Positions 9,334 to 17,758 of a stretch of DNA of 23,176 nt are shown here, piece after piece. Origin of the DNA: Lachnospiraceae bacterium. Lineage in GTDB: Bacteria; Bacillota; Clostridia; Lachnospirales; Lachnospiraceae. Position numbers and translations under genes: made by a program. The stretch is taken from contig CAAEHZ010000284.1 of the NCBI GenBank assembly GCA_900755865.1, positions 1-23,176 on the forward strand. Direction: 5' to 3'. How positions within the stretch are numbered: position 1 is the stretch's first letter; each line of letters begins with the position of its first letter. Under the pieces are notes generated by a model. The model was not told the origin of the DNA and did not search any database. It saw only the letters and a program-made list of their open reading frames with translations.

Positions 9334-9419
9334 ATGTTGCATAATAAAATAAATGCTAACCGGGGAAATACGGTCAATGTGCATCTGTATACATTAAATG
9401 CGATTGTACAATGCAACAT
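9334..9419 (+). promoter_or_regulatory. Spaced inverted repeat just upstream of the pectinase promoter (possible operator pair)
   Basis: ATGTTGCAT (9334-9342) recurs as its exact complement ATGCAACAT (9411-9419), 68 bases apart. The second copy ends 1 base before the -35 box. A short palindrome TTGTACAA (9404-9411) touches it. The arrangement could bind an activator or repressor responding to pectin sugars; no regulator family can be named from this. The rest of the 9262-9420 stretch holds a palindrome GTAAAATTTTAC (9299-9310) and no gene. Confidence 0.35.
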
Positions 9420-9420
9420 A

Positions 9421-9449
9421 TTGACGAAAAGGCAGATGGGGAATATAAG
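9421..9449 (+). promoter_or_regulatory. Sigma-A-type promoter of the pectinase gene
   Basis: TTGACG (9421-9426), 17-base spacer, TATAAG (9444-9449): one mismatch in each hexamer at ideal spacing. Predicted start of transcription is near 9456, which would exclude the in-frame ATG at 9452 as the translation start. Confidence 0.7.
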
Positions 9450-9493
9450 AAATGGGGCAAAATGGCAAAAAGAAAGGAGATAATGCAGGGGTT

Positions 9494-12400
9494 ATGATGA
9501 GGAATGGGAAAAACAGCAAAAACTTCTGGAAAAAAGGAATGTCTGTTTTGCTGAGTACGGCACTGGTGGCAGGTAGTCTGACGCTGACAGACAGTATGGA
9601 TGCGGAAGCGGCATCACTTATGAGTCTGGAAGAATGGGAGGCTTCTGTCAGCGGAAATGATGCAAGTGTGTCTGGCGGGGATGTGGCTTTGCTCAGCCTG
9701 ACAGCAGAGGAGGAAACCGGGTATGCGCAGTATACGCAGGATGAACTGATTTATTCTTTTCAGTTTGGCACGGATGTATTGAAGAAGCATACCTATGGTA
9801 CATGGATACAGGAGGGTTCTTCTACACCTGTGAATGTGGGGTTCAGGGATGTAGAATATGCAGAGGAGGCAAAGGGCTGGGATGGCAGTGTTTATTATCC
9901 CAGAACTGTCAGCAGGGATGCTGAAGGGGCAAGCTATGTATCGGATGCAGAAGGATATCTGACAATTACAGGTAAAGTGTGGACGGAAACGGAGTCCACC
10001 GGGTATGGTGTCTTTACTTATGAGAACACCTCAGAGTTTTCCATGGAACTGCCCAATGCGGATTACAGGGTTACAGTTACCTTTGTAAACCCGACGGATA
10101 CAGACTATTCTGCCTACATAGAATCAGAGGAAATCACAAAGGTGGAAAGTACTGCCATTGCTGCGGGAGGCTCTGCAACAGTTGGATATACCGCAGTTCT
10201 GGTGGATGGCAGACTGGATATCAAATTTCTGGCGGCAAGCAGTGCAACCAGCGAGAGCGATGCGGCAACGCAGGCTGTGTATGTTTCCAGAGTGGAAGTT
10301 ACAAGACTTGCGACAAATGCCACAGAGGCAAAGCCTACGGTATTTATCGCTTCTGATTCCACTGTACAGACCTATGACAGCAGTTATTATCCTCAGACCG
10401 GATGGGGACAGGTAATTCACAACTTCTTCGGAGAATTTGTGGAGGAAAGAGAATGTGATAATTGCAATTACGGTCAGGCACAGACCTACGAAACAGACAG
10501 GGTTGTCGTAGAAAACCGTGCAATCGGCGGACGTTCCTCCAGTTCCTTTATTCTGGAAGGAAAACTGGATGACCTTCTGGAGGATGTAAAGCCCGGAGAT
10601 TATGTGCTGATTCAGTGGGGACATAATGATGCAACCACCAGCAGACCGAATCGTTATGTTGCTTCTTCTGATTTTGAGGAATGGATTCAGTATTATGTGA
10701 ATGGCGCTGTTCAGAGAGGTGCGACACCGATTCTGGTAACACCGGTAGCAAGATACAGCTATACAACAGATGCGGATGGCAATCTGATTTCCTATGCAAG
10801 TAACTTTGAAAGCTACAGACAGGTCATGATAAAAATGGCTGCAGAGCAGGGAATTGCTCTGGTAGACCTGACGCAGCGGTCTGTTGATTTGGCAAACAGC
10901 TTCGGCATTGACGGCGGCAAGTCCCTCTGGCTCTGGGTAAATGCGGGAGATTATCCGGACGGTGCCTATAAAAATGGTGCAACGGACTCCACCCATTTAC
11001 AGTATTATGGAGCATATAAGTTTGCCCAGTGCGTGGCAAAGGGAATCAGGGACACAAGCAACGGAAGCAGCAGTTATGCGGCAGAGCAGAATATCAGCGA
11101 AGCAAACAGAGCAGCGCTGGCAACTCTGGCAAGCACCGTTACTCTGAATGAGGCGGCAACAGCACCCTCACAGGTAACAGGACTGGAGGTAGTTTCCGCA
11201 GGTTCCTCCTCTGTCAGTCTCAGATGGGAAAAGGATGATGCTTCTGAACTGTATTATATTTACAGGGCAGAGCTTGCCGGTGGAGAAACAGCAGAGGATG
11301 TTACCTTTGATGCGGCAGACAAATATTCCGTTTCCTCCTCTGTAAAATATACAGACAGCAACTGTGAGGCAGGTAAGACCTATGTGTACGCAGTGGCTGG
11401 TTTCAATGATAAGGGAACGGGAGAGTTTTCCGAAAAGGTTACAGTAACGACCAAGGATGCAGGCTGGAAATTCGATTTTAACTATAAGGATTCCCAGACA
11501 CAGGATGGCTGGATTGGCGTTGGCGAAAGCGAAGCTTATACGGATGCAAAGGGATATGGCTTTACAACAGCTCCCGGAAACGGACGAAACAGGCCGGAGG
11601 AGAGTATGGTTGCGGATACAACCGGCGAGCTGGCTGCCATGGGAAGAGATTTTGTACTGGGCACCAGTGTGTTTGAGGTAAAGGTTCCGAACGGTGATTA
11701 TGAAGTGACCTGCTATGCGGGTGATTTGCTGAAAGGCGGAAGTACGATTAAATCAAACTTCACCGGAGAAGGAAAATCCATCGGACAGGTATCTGCAAAG
11801 CAGTCTATCGGTAAGGTGACAGGAACTGTCCGGGTAACGGATGGCAAACTGACTATCGGAAACGATGGCTATATGATGGGGCTGACTATTACGGAAATCG
11901 TAAAGGCACCTTCTGCCCTGACAGTAACAGAGAGCAAGGTGGAAGGAAGCAAGATGCAGTTCCTTTTGGGCTTTACCGGAGTGGATGGAGCGGTAAGCTA
12001 TAATGTTTACAGAAAAGGAACCACAGATACAGATTTTGCTGTTGTAAAGAGCTTTACCACAGAAGACTTTGCCAACGATGAAAACGGCTGCAAGCAGCAG
12101 TCCGCAAATCTCGGCGAAACCTATGAATTTTATATGACTGCGGTACTGGCAGATGGCACAGAGTCTGCACCCAGTGAAACAATTACGGTAAAAACCGTAT
12201 TGACAGGAGTACCGGTTACGGAAGCACCCCGGAATGTAAAGTGTACCAGTCCCGCAGAGGGGGAAACTACACTGCAGCATACCATCACGATTGAATGGGA
12301 TGCGGTGGTTGCAACGACAGGTACCTCCGAAGCGGATGCTGATAATCAGGGCAAGAGTTTCCCTGCAATCAGCTATAATATTTACCGTTCCACCAGAAAA

Positions 12401-15400
12401 GAGGGCGAAAAGGGCTATACCGGATTTGTGAAGGTTGGCAGCTCTTCCACCACCAGCTTTACAGATACGGACGAGGACATCGCAACCAATATCCATTATT
12501 ACTATATGGTAACTGCGGTAAATGCAGGCGGCGAAAGCGAAAAATCAGAAGTATGTACAACACCGGTAGCGGGTACGCTTGTTCCCGGAACCAGAGAAAC
12601 TTATACGGACCGTGCCCTGGTGGCAGTCAGTCTGTCTGAACAGGTAAAGGCAATCGGCACGGACGGACAGGATATTACAGAAGGTGTATATTTAAGCTGG
12701 AGAGCCTTTGAGGCAGATTTTGATTCCGACAACAATTTAAAGACAACCTTTACGGTATATGTAAATGATACCCCGGTAGCGAATGCGAAGGATGTGGCAG
12801 TAACCAATATGGTATTGACGGATGTACCTGCGGGCGCCACCTTTAAGGTAGCAGGTTCTAATGACAGCAGTACCGGGCTGACGGCAAAGAGTGTCAGCGC
12901 ATGGGATAATCAGTATCTGGAATTTCAGCTGCAGAAGCCTGCAGACCAGACGATGCCGGATGGAACCACAGCAAACTATACGGCAAACGACATGTCTGTA
13001 GGAGATGTGGATGGAGATGGTGTTCTGGAACTGATTGTAAAATGGTATCCGTCCAATGCAAAGGACAATTCCGGTTCCGGATACACGGGAACAACAATTC
13101 TGGATACCTACGACGTGGACTGGAACAGCGGAAACGCAGTTCTGCTCAGCAGAATTGACCTTGGTGTCAATATTCGTTCCGGCGCCCATTATACCCAGTT
13201 CCAGGTATGGGATTTTGATGGAGATGGCAAGGCAGAGGTAGCGGTTAAGACCGCAGACGGAACAACCTCCTATGACGGAAATCTGACAGAGGTTGCTTAT
13301 GTGGGAGCCTGCAATGCTTCGGCACTTCCTGTCAATACGGTAAGTGCAGCGAATGATTACCGCAATTCCGGCGGTTATATTCTGGATGGACCGGAATACT
13401 TCTCCATCTTTAATCTGGAGGATGGAACGAAGGCGGCAGAGGATGTGGATTATCTGCCGAACAGAGGAACCGTATCAAGATGGGGAGATGCTTATGGCAA
13501 CCGTGTGGACAGATTCCTGTCTGCAACCGCCTATCTGGACGGTGAACACGCATTTGCAGTAATGTGCCGTGGCTACTATACAAGAACAGCACTGACTGCA
13601 TATGGCATGAAGGATACCGATAATGACGGCGTCGGTGATGAAATTTATGTTTACTGGAGATATGATACCGACGATAATGACGGTGCAAATGAAGGACAGG
13701 GTAATCACAATCTGGCAGTAGCGGATGTGGACAATGACGGCAAGGATGAAATCGTATATGGCTCCAGCTGCTACGACCATGACGGAACCCTGAAATATTC
13801 TACCGGACTTGGACACGGCGATGCGATGCACATATCTGACTGGGTAGAGTGGAATGATGGTCTGGAGGTTATGGAAGTTCATGAGGAACACAACCAGACT
13901 TATCAGGTAGAAATTCATGATGCGGAAACCGGAGAAATGTTAATTGGTTATCCGGTAAAGGATACGGACGTGGGACGTGGCGTGGCATCCGATATTGACC
14001 CGACTTCACAGGGAGCAGAATTCTGGGCATCCAACGCGCCTGACGGAAGCGGAAGCGGCGAGTGGGATTCTGTGGACTCCGCAGTACTTGGAACTCAGAA
14101 TTCGACCACAAAGAAGTGGGATTATCTGACCTATGGTTCCACCCCTGCCGTGAATGGCACTATCTTCTGGGATGGCGATTTGCTGGCAGAGATTCAGGAC
14201 CATCGCTTTAATCAGGCAGATTATGTGCCTTTAAGCGTAGTGATTGCAGACTGGGATTATGAAAACGGAAAGCAGGTAACACTGCTGGATTCCGAGGAGA
14301 TTTATTCTTCTAACGGTACAAAGGGTAATCTTGGACTGATTGCTGACCTTATGGGCGACTGGAGAGAGGAATTTATTGCCAGATGCTCTGCTGATGACAG
14401 TAAGGTCAGACTGTATACGACAACCTATGTAACAGATTATGTAGTACCCTGCCTGTTGGAGGATTTACAGTACAGAGAGGGCGTGGCATGGGAAAATGTA
14501 GGCTATAACCAGCCCACGCATTTAAGCTATATGCCTTCTAAGGGGCTGGTAACAGCACAGCTGGCGGAAGGAGATGTGGCATCCAGTACGGCGGAAATCC
14601 TTTTCACACCTGCAAATGACGGTACTCTTTACGGACATGATATTACCGCTTATGAAATTTACCGGAAGAGCGGTACAGGCAATTATGAAAAAGTGGATAC
14701 GGTAGAACTGACTGATTTGAAGAAGAAAACAGACAGTTCTGCGGGAGAGAGCAGCTCTGCTACAGAAATTGAAAAGCCTGTACAGGTTGACCTGAATTTT
14801 GACTTTGGTACAGATGCACTGACTAAAGGATGGACACAGGTGTCTGCAGCGGATGCGTATAGCGCAGAACTGGGTTATGGTTTTACAGACCTGACCGGAG
14901 CAAAGAATTACACTCAGTCAAAGTGGGCGAGCGATGAGAAGGCTTCCCTGTATGCGGACTGTGTATTGTTCTATGACAAGACTACAACTTCCAAGGAATT
15001 TGTAGTGGATGTACCGAATGGAACCTATGACGTAACTTACACGGTAGCGGGTATTAATTATTATAATGCGATTACCGCAGAAGGGCAGTCCATTGAAAAG
15101 AATCAGTTCAGAACAGGAAGCGGTGGAGCATTAAATACAGCAACAGCTGCGGTTACGGTGGAAGACGGACAACTGAACCTTGTGGCTACAATCAGCAAAA
15201 GCGGTTATTTTAACATTATCTTTACTGCGATTTCCGTGAAGGAAACAGAGGATTCCTTTGCTGCGAGAAAGGCAGAAGCTGAAAAAGCTATCGAGGAACA
15301 GGAAAAGGCAAATGAAACTGCAGGAAATCAGTATAGCTATATAGATAAGAATCTGACTGCAAATACGGAATACAGCTATAAAATTGCAGCGGTAGTGGAT

Positions 15401-17587
15401 GGAAAAACTTCTTTTATGTCCAGAGCATTGAGTATTGAAACAGCAGTTGCAATTAAGAGTGTTGAAACTCCGGATACGGTAACAATTGTGGAAGGTACTC
15501 CTGTTGCAGAGGATGAAACAACAGCAAGTTTGCTCCCGGCAACAGTAAAGGTAACGGATGAGGATAATCAGGTTTACGATTACGCAGTGACCTGGGATAT
15601 TACGACACTTGATATTGAAACTCCGGGAACCTACACGGTTTATGGAAAGATTAAGGGGTATTCAGAACAGTTGGAACTTACTGTTGAGGTAGTGGCAAAC
15701 CAGATTAAGGGATATGCTGCACTGGATACGATTAAGGTGGTTCAGGGTATGGATGCGGTTCTTCCGGAAAAGATAGAGGTAGAGTATACCAATACCACGA
15801 AGGAAGAAATTGCAGTGACCTGGGATACAACCGGTCTGGATGTAAATACAGTAGGCGAATATATTCTGGAAGGAACCCTTGCAACAGAACTGGAAGGACT
15901 TTCCAAGAAGCCGACCCTGACTGTTAAAGTTGTGGAAGACTATATCGCTTCCGTTGAAAAGGTTTATTGTGAAGTCGCTCTTGGCAGAAAGAATCCCGCA
16001 GAGGATATGCCGACTACGGTAACAGCTGTATGGGCAAAGGGCGGTACAACGGAAGAAAAGATAAGCTGGGATGTATCGAAAGTAGATGCAACTGCCATTG
16101 GAACCTATGTCGCAACCGGAACAGTAAGCGGGTACGGGGAAACAGTAACGGCATCTGTTTCAGTGAATTATCCGGTAATTTATGCATTTGACTTTGGCAT
16201 CAAGGCTTCAGAAACATCAGATGGTTATATACCGGTTACATTGAATACAAAGGGTGGAACCAAGACTGCTGCAGAACTGGACGTTGCTTACAGCGAAGAA
16301 AAGAAGTACGGTTTCCTGAATGAGGAAGCTGTCATTGAAGGTCGTTCGGAAGAGTATACGATGGAGGGTGTAATTCCCAAAAATGTATACAAGGACTTTG
16401 TACTTCCCGGAGGGCAGACTTTTGCGGTAGATTTGCCGAATGGTGATTATAAGGTAGATGTTGTTGGCGGTTCTTACTATGCAAGTACTGTCAAGGCAAC
16501 CGTGGAAGGAAAGTCTGCAAGTATTTCCAATGCAGCGGGAACCTATGCAATCCAGACAGTGGATGTAACTCTGACAGACGGACAGCTCACAGTAGCATTT
16601 AACAGTGGTATATGGAGAGTGGATGCTGTTATCATCCGCTCAGCGAAAGCTCTGGAAGAGGCAGAGGAGCCGGGTACATCATCCAGCCCTGACCCTGCTG
16701 TAACCCCTGCCCCTGAACCTGCTGTGACACCGGCTCCCGGACCCACTGCAACCCCGGAGCCTGTGATAACTCCCGCACCTTCTGAAACGCCTGAGGAGGA
16801 ACCCTCTTCCGGAGATACTCAGGATGAGGAGGAAGCATCTGAGGAAGAAGACACAGAGAATGAAACTGCCGGAACGGATGTTGACTGGACTAAGGTACAG
16901 GAAACTGCACAGGAGCATGTAAAACAGCTTGCAGGAAATACCCGGACAGCAGGTATCAATATGAATGTGAAGTGTTCGGGAGAAGTTCGGATTCCCGCAA
17001 ATCTGCTGAATGTATTAAAGGGAAATGGCGTGACACTGGCGCTGCAGGGCGGCAATGGTATTGCAATCAGTATCAGCGGCAGAGATTTGAACAGAATGAA
17101 TATTACAAATGTTGGAGCCCTTGGCTTTACCATGAATACAAATGCAAAGGGGATTCCGGCGGATGTACTGGCAACGCGGGCAACGGAATTCGGCAGACAG
17201 TTCCAAATCAGCGATACCGGAAGCTTTACGGTACCGATGAATGTTCATGTAAGTGTTGGTGCGGAAAATGCCGGAAAGGTGGCAAACCTGTACCGCTACA
17301 ATGCACAGAGCAACAGACTGGAATATTGCAGTTCCTTTACGGTAACAGAAAATGGACAGTCCATGTTTGCACTGAGAAGAGGCGGCAATTATCTGGTAAA
17401 TGTGACAAATGCAAAACCGATTGACACTATCCGGTTTACAGAAGGAGCATATACTGTGAAAAGTGGTGATACACTTTCTCAGATAGCGGCGGATAATCAT
17501 ATGTCACTGGCGGAATTGCTTCGCAAAAACAGTCAGATTACCGCTCCCAGTGTTATTAAAATTGGTGAGATAGTGTATTTGAAGTAA
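9494..17587 (+). CDS. Giant secreted modular rhamnogalacturonan-I enzyme: CE12-like acetylesterase plus PL11 lyase, LysM-anchored
   Basis: About 2,697 residues, expected to deacetylate and cleave the RG-I pectin backbone at the cell surface. Order (rough residues): signal peptide 1-40; beta-sandwich module 83-274; SGNH esterase 281-522 with S289 (SDST), NRAIGGRSS, WGHND and D498/H501 (DSTHL); FN3 556-656; module 657-805; two FN3 806-1027; PL11 lyase 1030-1684 with its N-terminal FN3-like part and calcium-type loops (GDVDGDG, WDFDGDGK, DTDNDG, DVDNDGK); first half of an FN3, inserted module 1765-1919, second half 1947-1986; three Big_4-like domains to 2229; module 2230-2386; Pro/Thr then acidic linker to ~2462; unassigned domain to ~2649; LysM 2650-2697 (YTVKSGDTLSQIAADN). 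No LPXTG. Start uncertain: ATG 9494 or 9497 (AAGGAGA 9474-9480, AGGGG 9487-9491) fits the promoter; ATG 9452 is the alternative. Family calls are from motifs; endo or exo action cannot be told. Confidence 0.9.
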   Translation: MMRNGKNSKNFWKKGMSVLLSTALVAGSLTLTDSMDAEAASLMSLEEWEASVSGNDASVSGGDVALLSLTAEEETGYAQYTQDELIYSFQFGTDVLKKHTYGTWIQEGSSTPVNVGFRDVEYAEEAKGWDGSVYYPRTVSRDAEGASYVSDAEGYLTITGKVWTETESTGYGVFTYENTSEFSMELPNADYRVTVTFVNPTDTDYSAYIESEEITKVESTAIAAGGSATVGYTAVLVDGRLDIKFLAASSATSESDAATQAVYVSRVEVTRLATNATEAKPTVFIASDSTVQTYDSSYYPQTGWGQVIHNFFGEFVEERECDNCNYGQAQTYETDRVVVENRAIGGRSSSSFILEGKLDDLLEDVKPGDYVLIQWGHNDATTSRPNRYVASSDFEEWIQYYVNGAVQRGATPILVTPVARYSYTTDADGNLISYASNFESYRQVMIKMAAEQGIALVDLTQRSVDLANSFGIDGGKSLWLWVNAGDYPDGAYKNGATDSTHLQYYGAYKFAQCVAKGIRDTSNGSSSYAAEQNISEANRAALATLASTVTLNEAATAPSQVTGLEVVSAGSSSVSLRWEKDDASELYYIYRAELAGGETAEDVTFDAADKYSVSSSVKYTDSNCEAGKTYVYAVAGFNDKGTGEFSEKVTVTTKDAGWKFDFNYKDSQTQDGWIGVGESEAYTDAKGYGFTTAPGNGRNRPEESMVADTTGELAAMGRDFVLGTSVFEVKVPNGDYEVTCYAGDLLKGGSTIKSNFTGEGKSIGQVSAKQSIGKVTGTVRVTDGKLTIGNDGYMMGLTITEIVKAPSALTVTESKVEGSKMQFLLGFTGVDGAVSYNVYRKGTTDTDFAVVKSFTTEDFANDENGCKQQSANLGETYEFYMTAVLADGTESAPSETITVKTVLTGVPVTEAPRNVKCTSPAEGETTLQHTITIEWDAVVATTGTSEADADNQGKSFPAISYNIYRSTRKEGEKGYTGFVKVGSSSTTSFTDTDEDIATNIHYYYMVTAVNAGGESEKSEVCTTPVAGTLVPGTRETYTDRALVAVSLSEQVKAIGTDGQDITEGVYLSWRAFEADFDSDNNLKTTFTVYVNDTPVANAKDVAVTNMVLTDVPAGATFKVAGSNDSSTGLTAKSVSAWDNQYLEFQLQKPADQTMPDGTTANYTANDMSVGDVDGDGVLELIVKWYPSNAKDNSGSGYTGTTILDTYDVDWNSGNAVLLSRIDLGVNIRSGAHYTQFQVWDFDGDGKAEVAVKTADGTTSYDGNLTEVAYVGACNASALPVNTVSAANDYRNSGGYILDGPEYFSIFNLEDGTKAAEDVDYLPNRGTVSRWGDAYGNRVDRFLSATAYLDGEHAFAVMCRGYYTRTALTAYGMKDTDNDGVGDEIYVYWRYDTDDNDGANEGQGNHNLAVADVDNDGKDEIVYGSSCYDHDGTLKYSTGLGHGDAMHISDWVEWNDGLEVMEVHEEHNQTYQVEIHDAETGEMLIGYPVKDTDVGRGVASDIDPTSQGAEFWASNAPDGSGSGEWDSVDSAVLGTQNSTTKKWDYLTYGSTPAVNGTIFWDGDLLAEIQDHRFNQADYVPLSVVIADWDYENGKQVTLLDSEEIYSSNGTKGNLGLIADLMGDWREEFIARCSADDSKVRLYTTTYVTDYVVPCLLEDLQYREGVAWENVGYNQPTHLSYMPSKGLVTAQLAEGDVASSTAEILFTPANDGTLYGHDITAYEIYRKSGTGNYEKVDTVELTDLKKKTDSSAGESSSATEIEKPVQVDLNFDFGTDALTKGWTQVSAADAYSAELGYGFTDLTGAKNYTQSKWASDEKASLYADCVLFYDKTTTSKEFVVDVPNGTYDVTYTVAGINYYNAITAEGQSIEKNQFRTGSGGALNTATAAVTVEDGQLNLVATISKSGYFNIIFTAISVKETEDSFAARKAEAEKAIEEQEKANETAGNQYSYIDKNLTANTEYSYKIAAVVDGKTSFMSRALSIETAVAIKSVETPDTVTIVEGTPVAEDETTASLLPATVKVTDEDNQVYDYAVTWDITTLDIETPGTYTVYGKIKGYSEQLELTVEVVANQIKGYAALDTIKVVQGMDAVLPEKIEVEYTNTTKEEIAVTWDTTGLDVNTVGEYILEGTLATELEGLSKKPTLTVKVVEDYIASVEKVYCEVALGRKNPAEDMPTTVTAVWAKGGTTEEKISWDVSKVDATAIGTYVATGTVSGYGETVTASVSVNYPVIYAFDFGIKASETSDGYIPVTLNTKGGTKTAAELDVAYSEEKKYGFLNEEAVIEGRSEEYTMEGVIPKNVYKDFVLPGGQTFAVDLPNGDYKVDVVGGSYYASTVKATVEGKSASISNAAGTYAIQTVDVTLTDGQLTVAFNSGIWRVDAVIIRSAKALEEAEEPGTSSSPDPAVTPAPEPAVTPAPGPTATPEPVITPAPSETPEEEPSSGDTQDEEEASEEEDTENETAGTDVDWTKVQETAQEHVKQLAGNTRTAGINMNVKCSGEVRIPANLLNVLKGNGVTLALQGGNGIAISISGRDLNRMNITNVGALGFTMNTNAKGIPADVLATRATEFGRQFQISDTGSFTVPMNVHVSVGAENAGKVANLYRYNAQSNRLEYCSSFTVTENGQSMFALRRGGNYLVNVTNAKPIDTIRFTEGAYTVKSGDTLSQIAADNHMSLAELLRKNSQITAPSVIKIGEIVYLK
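9740..10315 (+). repeat. Beta-sandwich (galactose-binding-like) module, copy 1
   Basis: Most diverged of four copies inside the pectinase. It keeps SFQFGTD at the start, a GYGVFTY segment, FSMELPNADYRVTV and DGRLDIKF. It stands directly before the esterase, as in YxiM-type acetylesterases, and probably binds carbohydrate. Confidence 0.6.
11462..11908 (+). repeat. Beta-sandwich module, copy 2
   Basis: Shares the core pattern FDFN...GW...KGYGF...DFV...FEVKVPNGDYEV...DGKLTI with copies 3 and 4. It lies between two FN3 domains. Confidence 0.7.
14786..15250 (+). repeat. Beta-sandwich module, copy 3, nested inside an FN3 domain
   Basis: Pattern FDFGTD...KGW...LGYGF...FVVDVPNGTYDV...DGQLNL. It is followed by a charged, probably helical stretch (AARKAEAEKAIEEQEKA) before the interrupted FN3 domain resumes. 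Confidence 0.7.
16181..16652 (+). repeat. Beta-sandwich module, copy 4
   Basis: Pattern FDFGIKA...KKYGF...DFV...FAVDLPNGDYKV...DGQLTV. It follows the Big_4-like domains and precedes the Pro/Thr linker. Confidence 0.7.
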
Positions 17588-17615
17588 AAAGCGGAAGAAC
17601 AAAAACATTGAATGA

Positions 17616-17656
17616 AGAGAGCCTGACCAGGATTTTATGGTCGGGTTCTCTTTTTT
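17616..17656 (+). terminator. Intrinsic terminator of the pectinase gene
   Basis: A 14-bp stem with two G-U pairs (17616-17629 with 17638-17651), 8-base loop, then a run of T to 17656. Confidence 0.88.
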
Positions 17657-17712
17657 CAAAAATAAAAAAGTTAATTTTCTATAAAACTCTATGAAAATGG
17701 GAAAGATTCGGT

Positions 17713-17718
17713 TATAAT
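17713..17718 (+). promoter_or_regulatory. Possible -10 element for the mbl-flagellar rod unit
   Basis: TATAAT stands 41 bases before the mbl start, after the pectinase terminator, so a promoter is expected here. No good -35 is visible at 16-18 bp, so an alternative sigma factor or an activator may be involved. Confidence 0.4.
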
Positions 17719-17758
17719 ACATTATGTATGACTTTATTCGGAAAGGGGAATCTTTTTC

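Noticed and set aside
8295..9419. 374-codon antisense frame over the end of uvrA
   Set aside because: It is a shadow of the conserved uvrA codons and shows no recognisable motif or ribosome site. The same applies to the long antisense frames at 2683-3510 and 4672-5619.
9262..9483. 73-codon frame upstream of the pectinase
   Set aside because: No ribosome site at its ATG, it lies directly on the uvrA terminator end, and it runs through the promoter and inverted repeats. Composition is not protein-like.
16681..16800. Pro/Thr linker coding repeat as a possible CRISPR-like or tandem DNA repeat
   Set aside because: The DNA units are short, imperfect and in frame, explained by the encoded PAVTPAP-type linker.
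9494..17587. Reading the pectinase as an adhesin because of FN3 and Big_4-like domains
   Set aside because: Two catalytic domains with intact motifs are present; the Ig-like parts are spacers commonly found in Gram-positive CAZymes.
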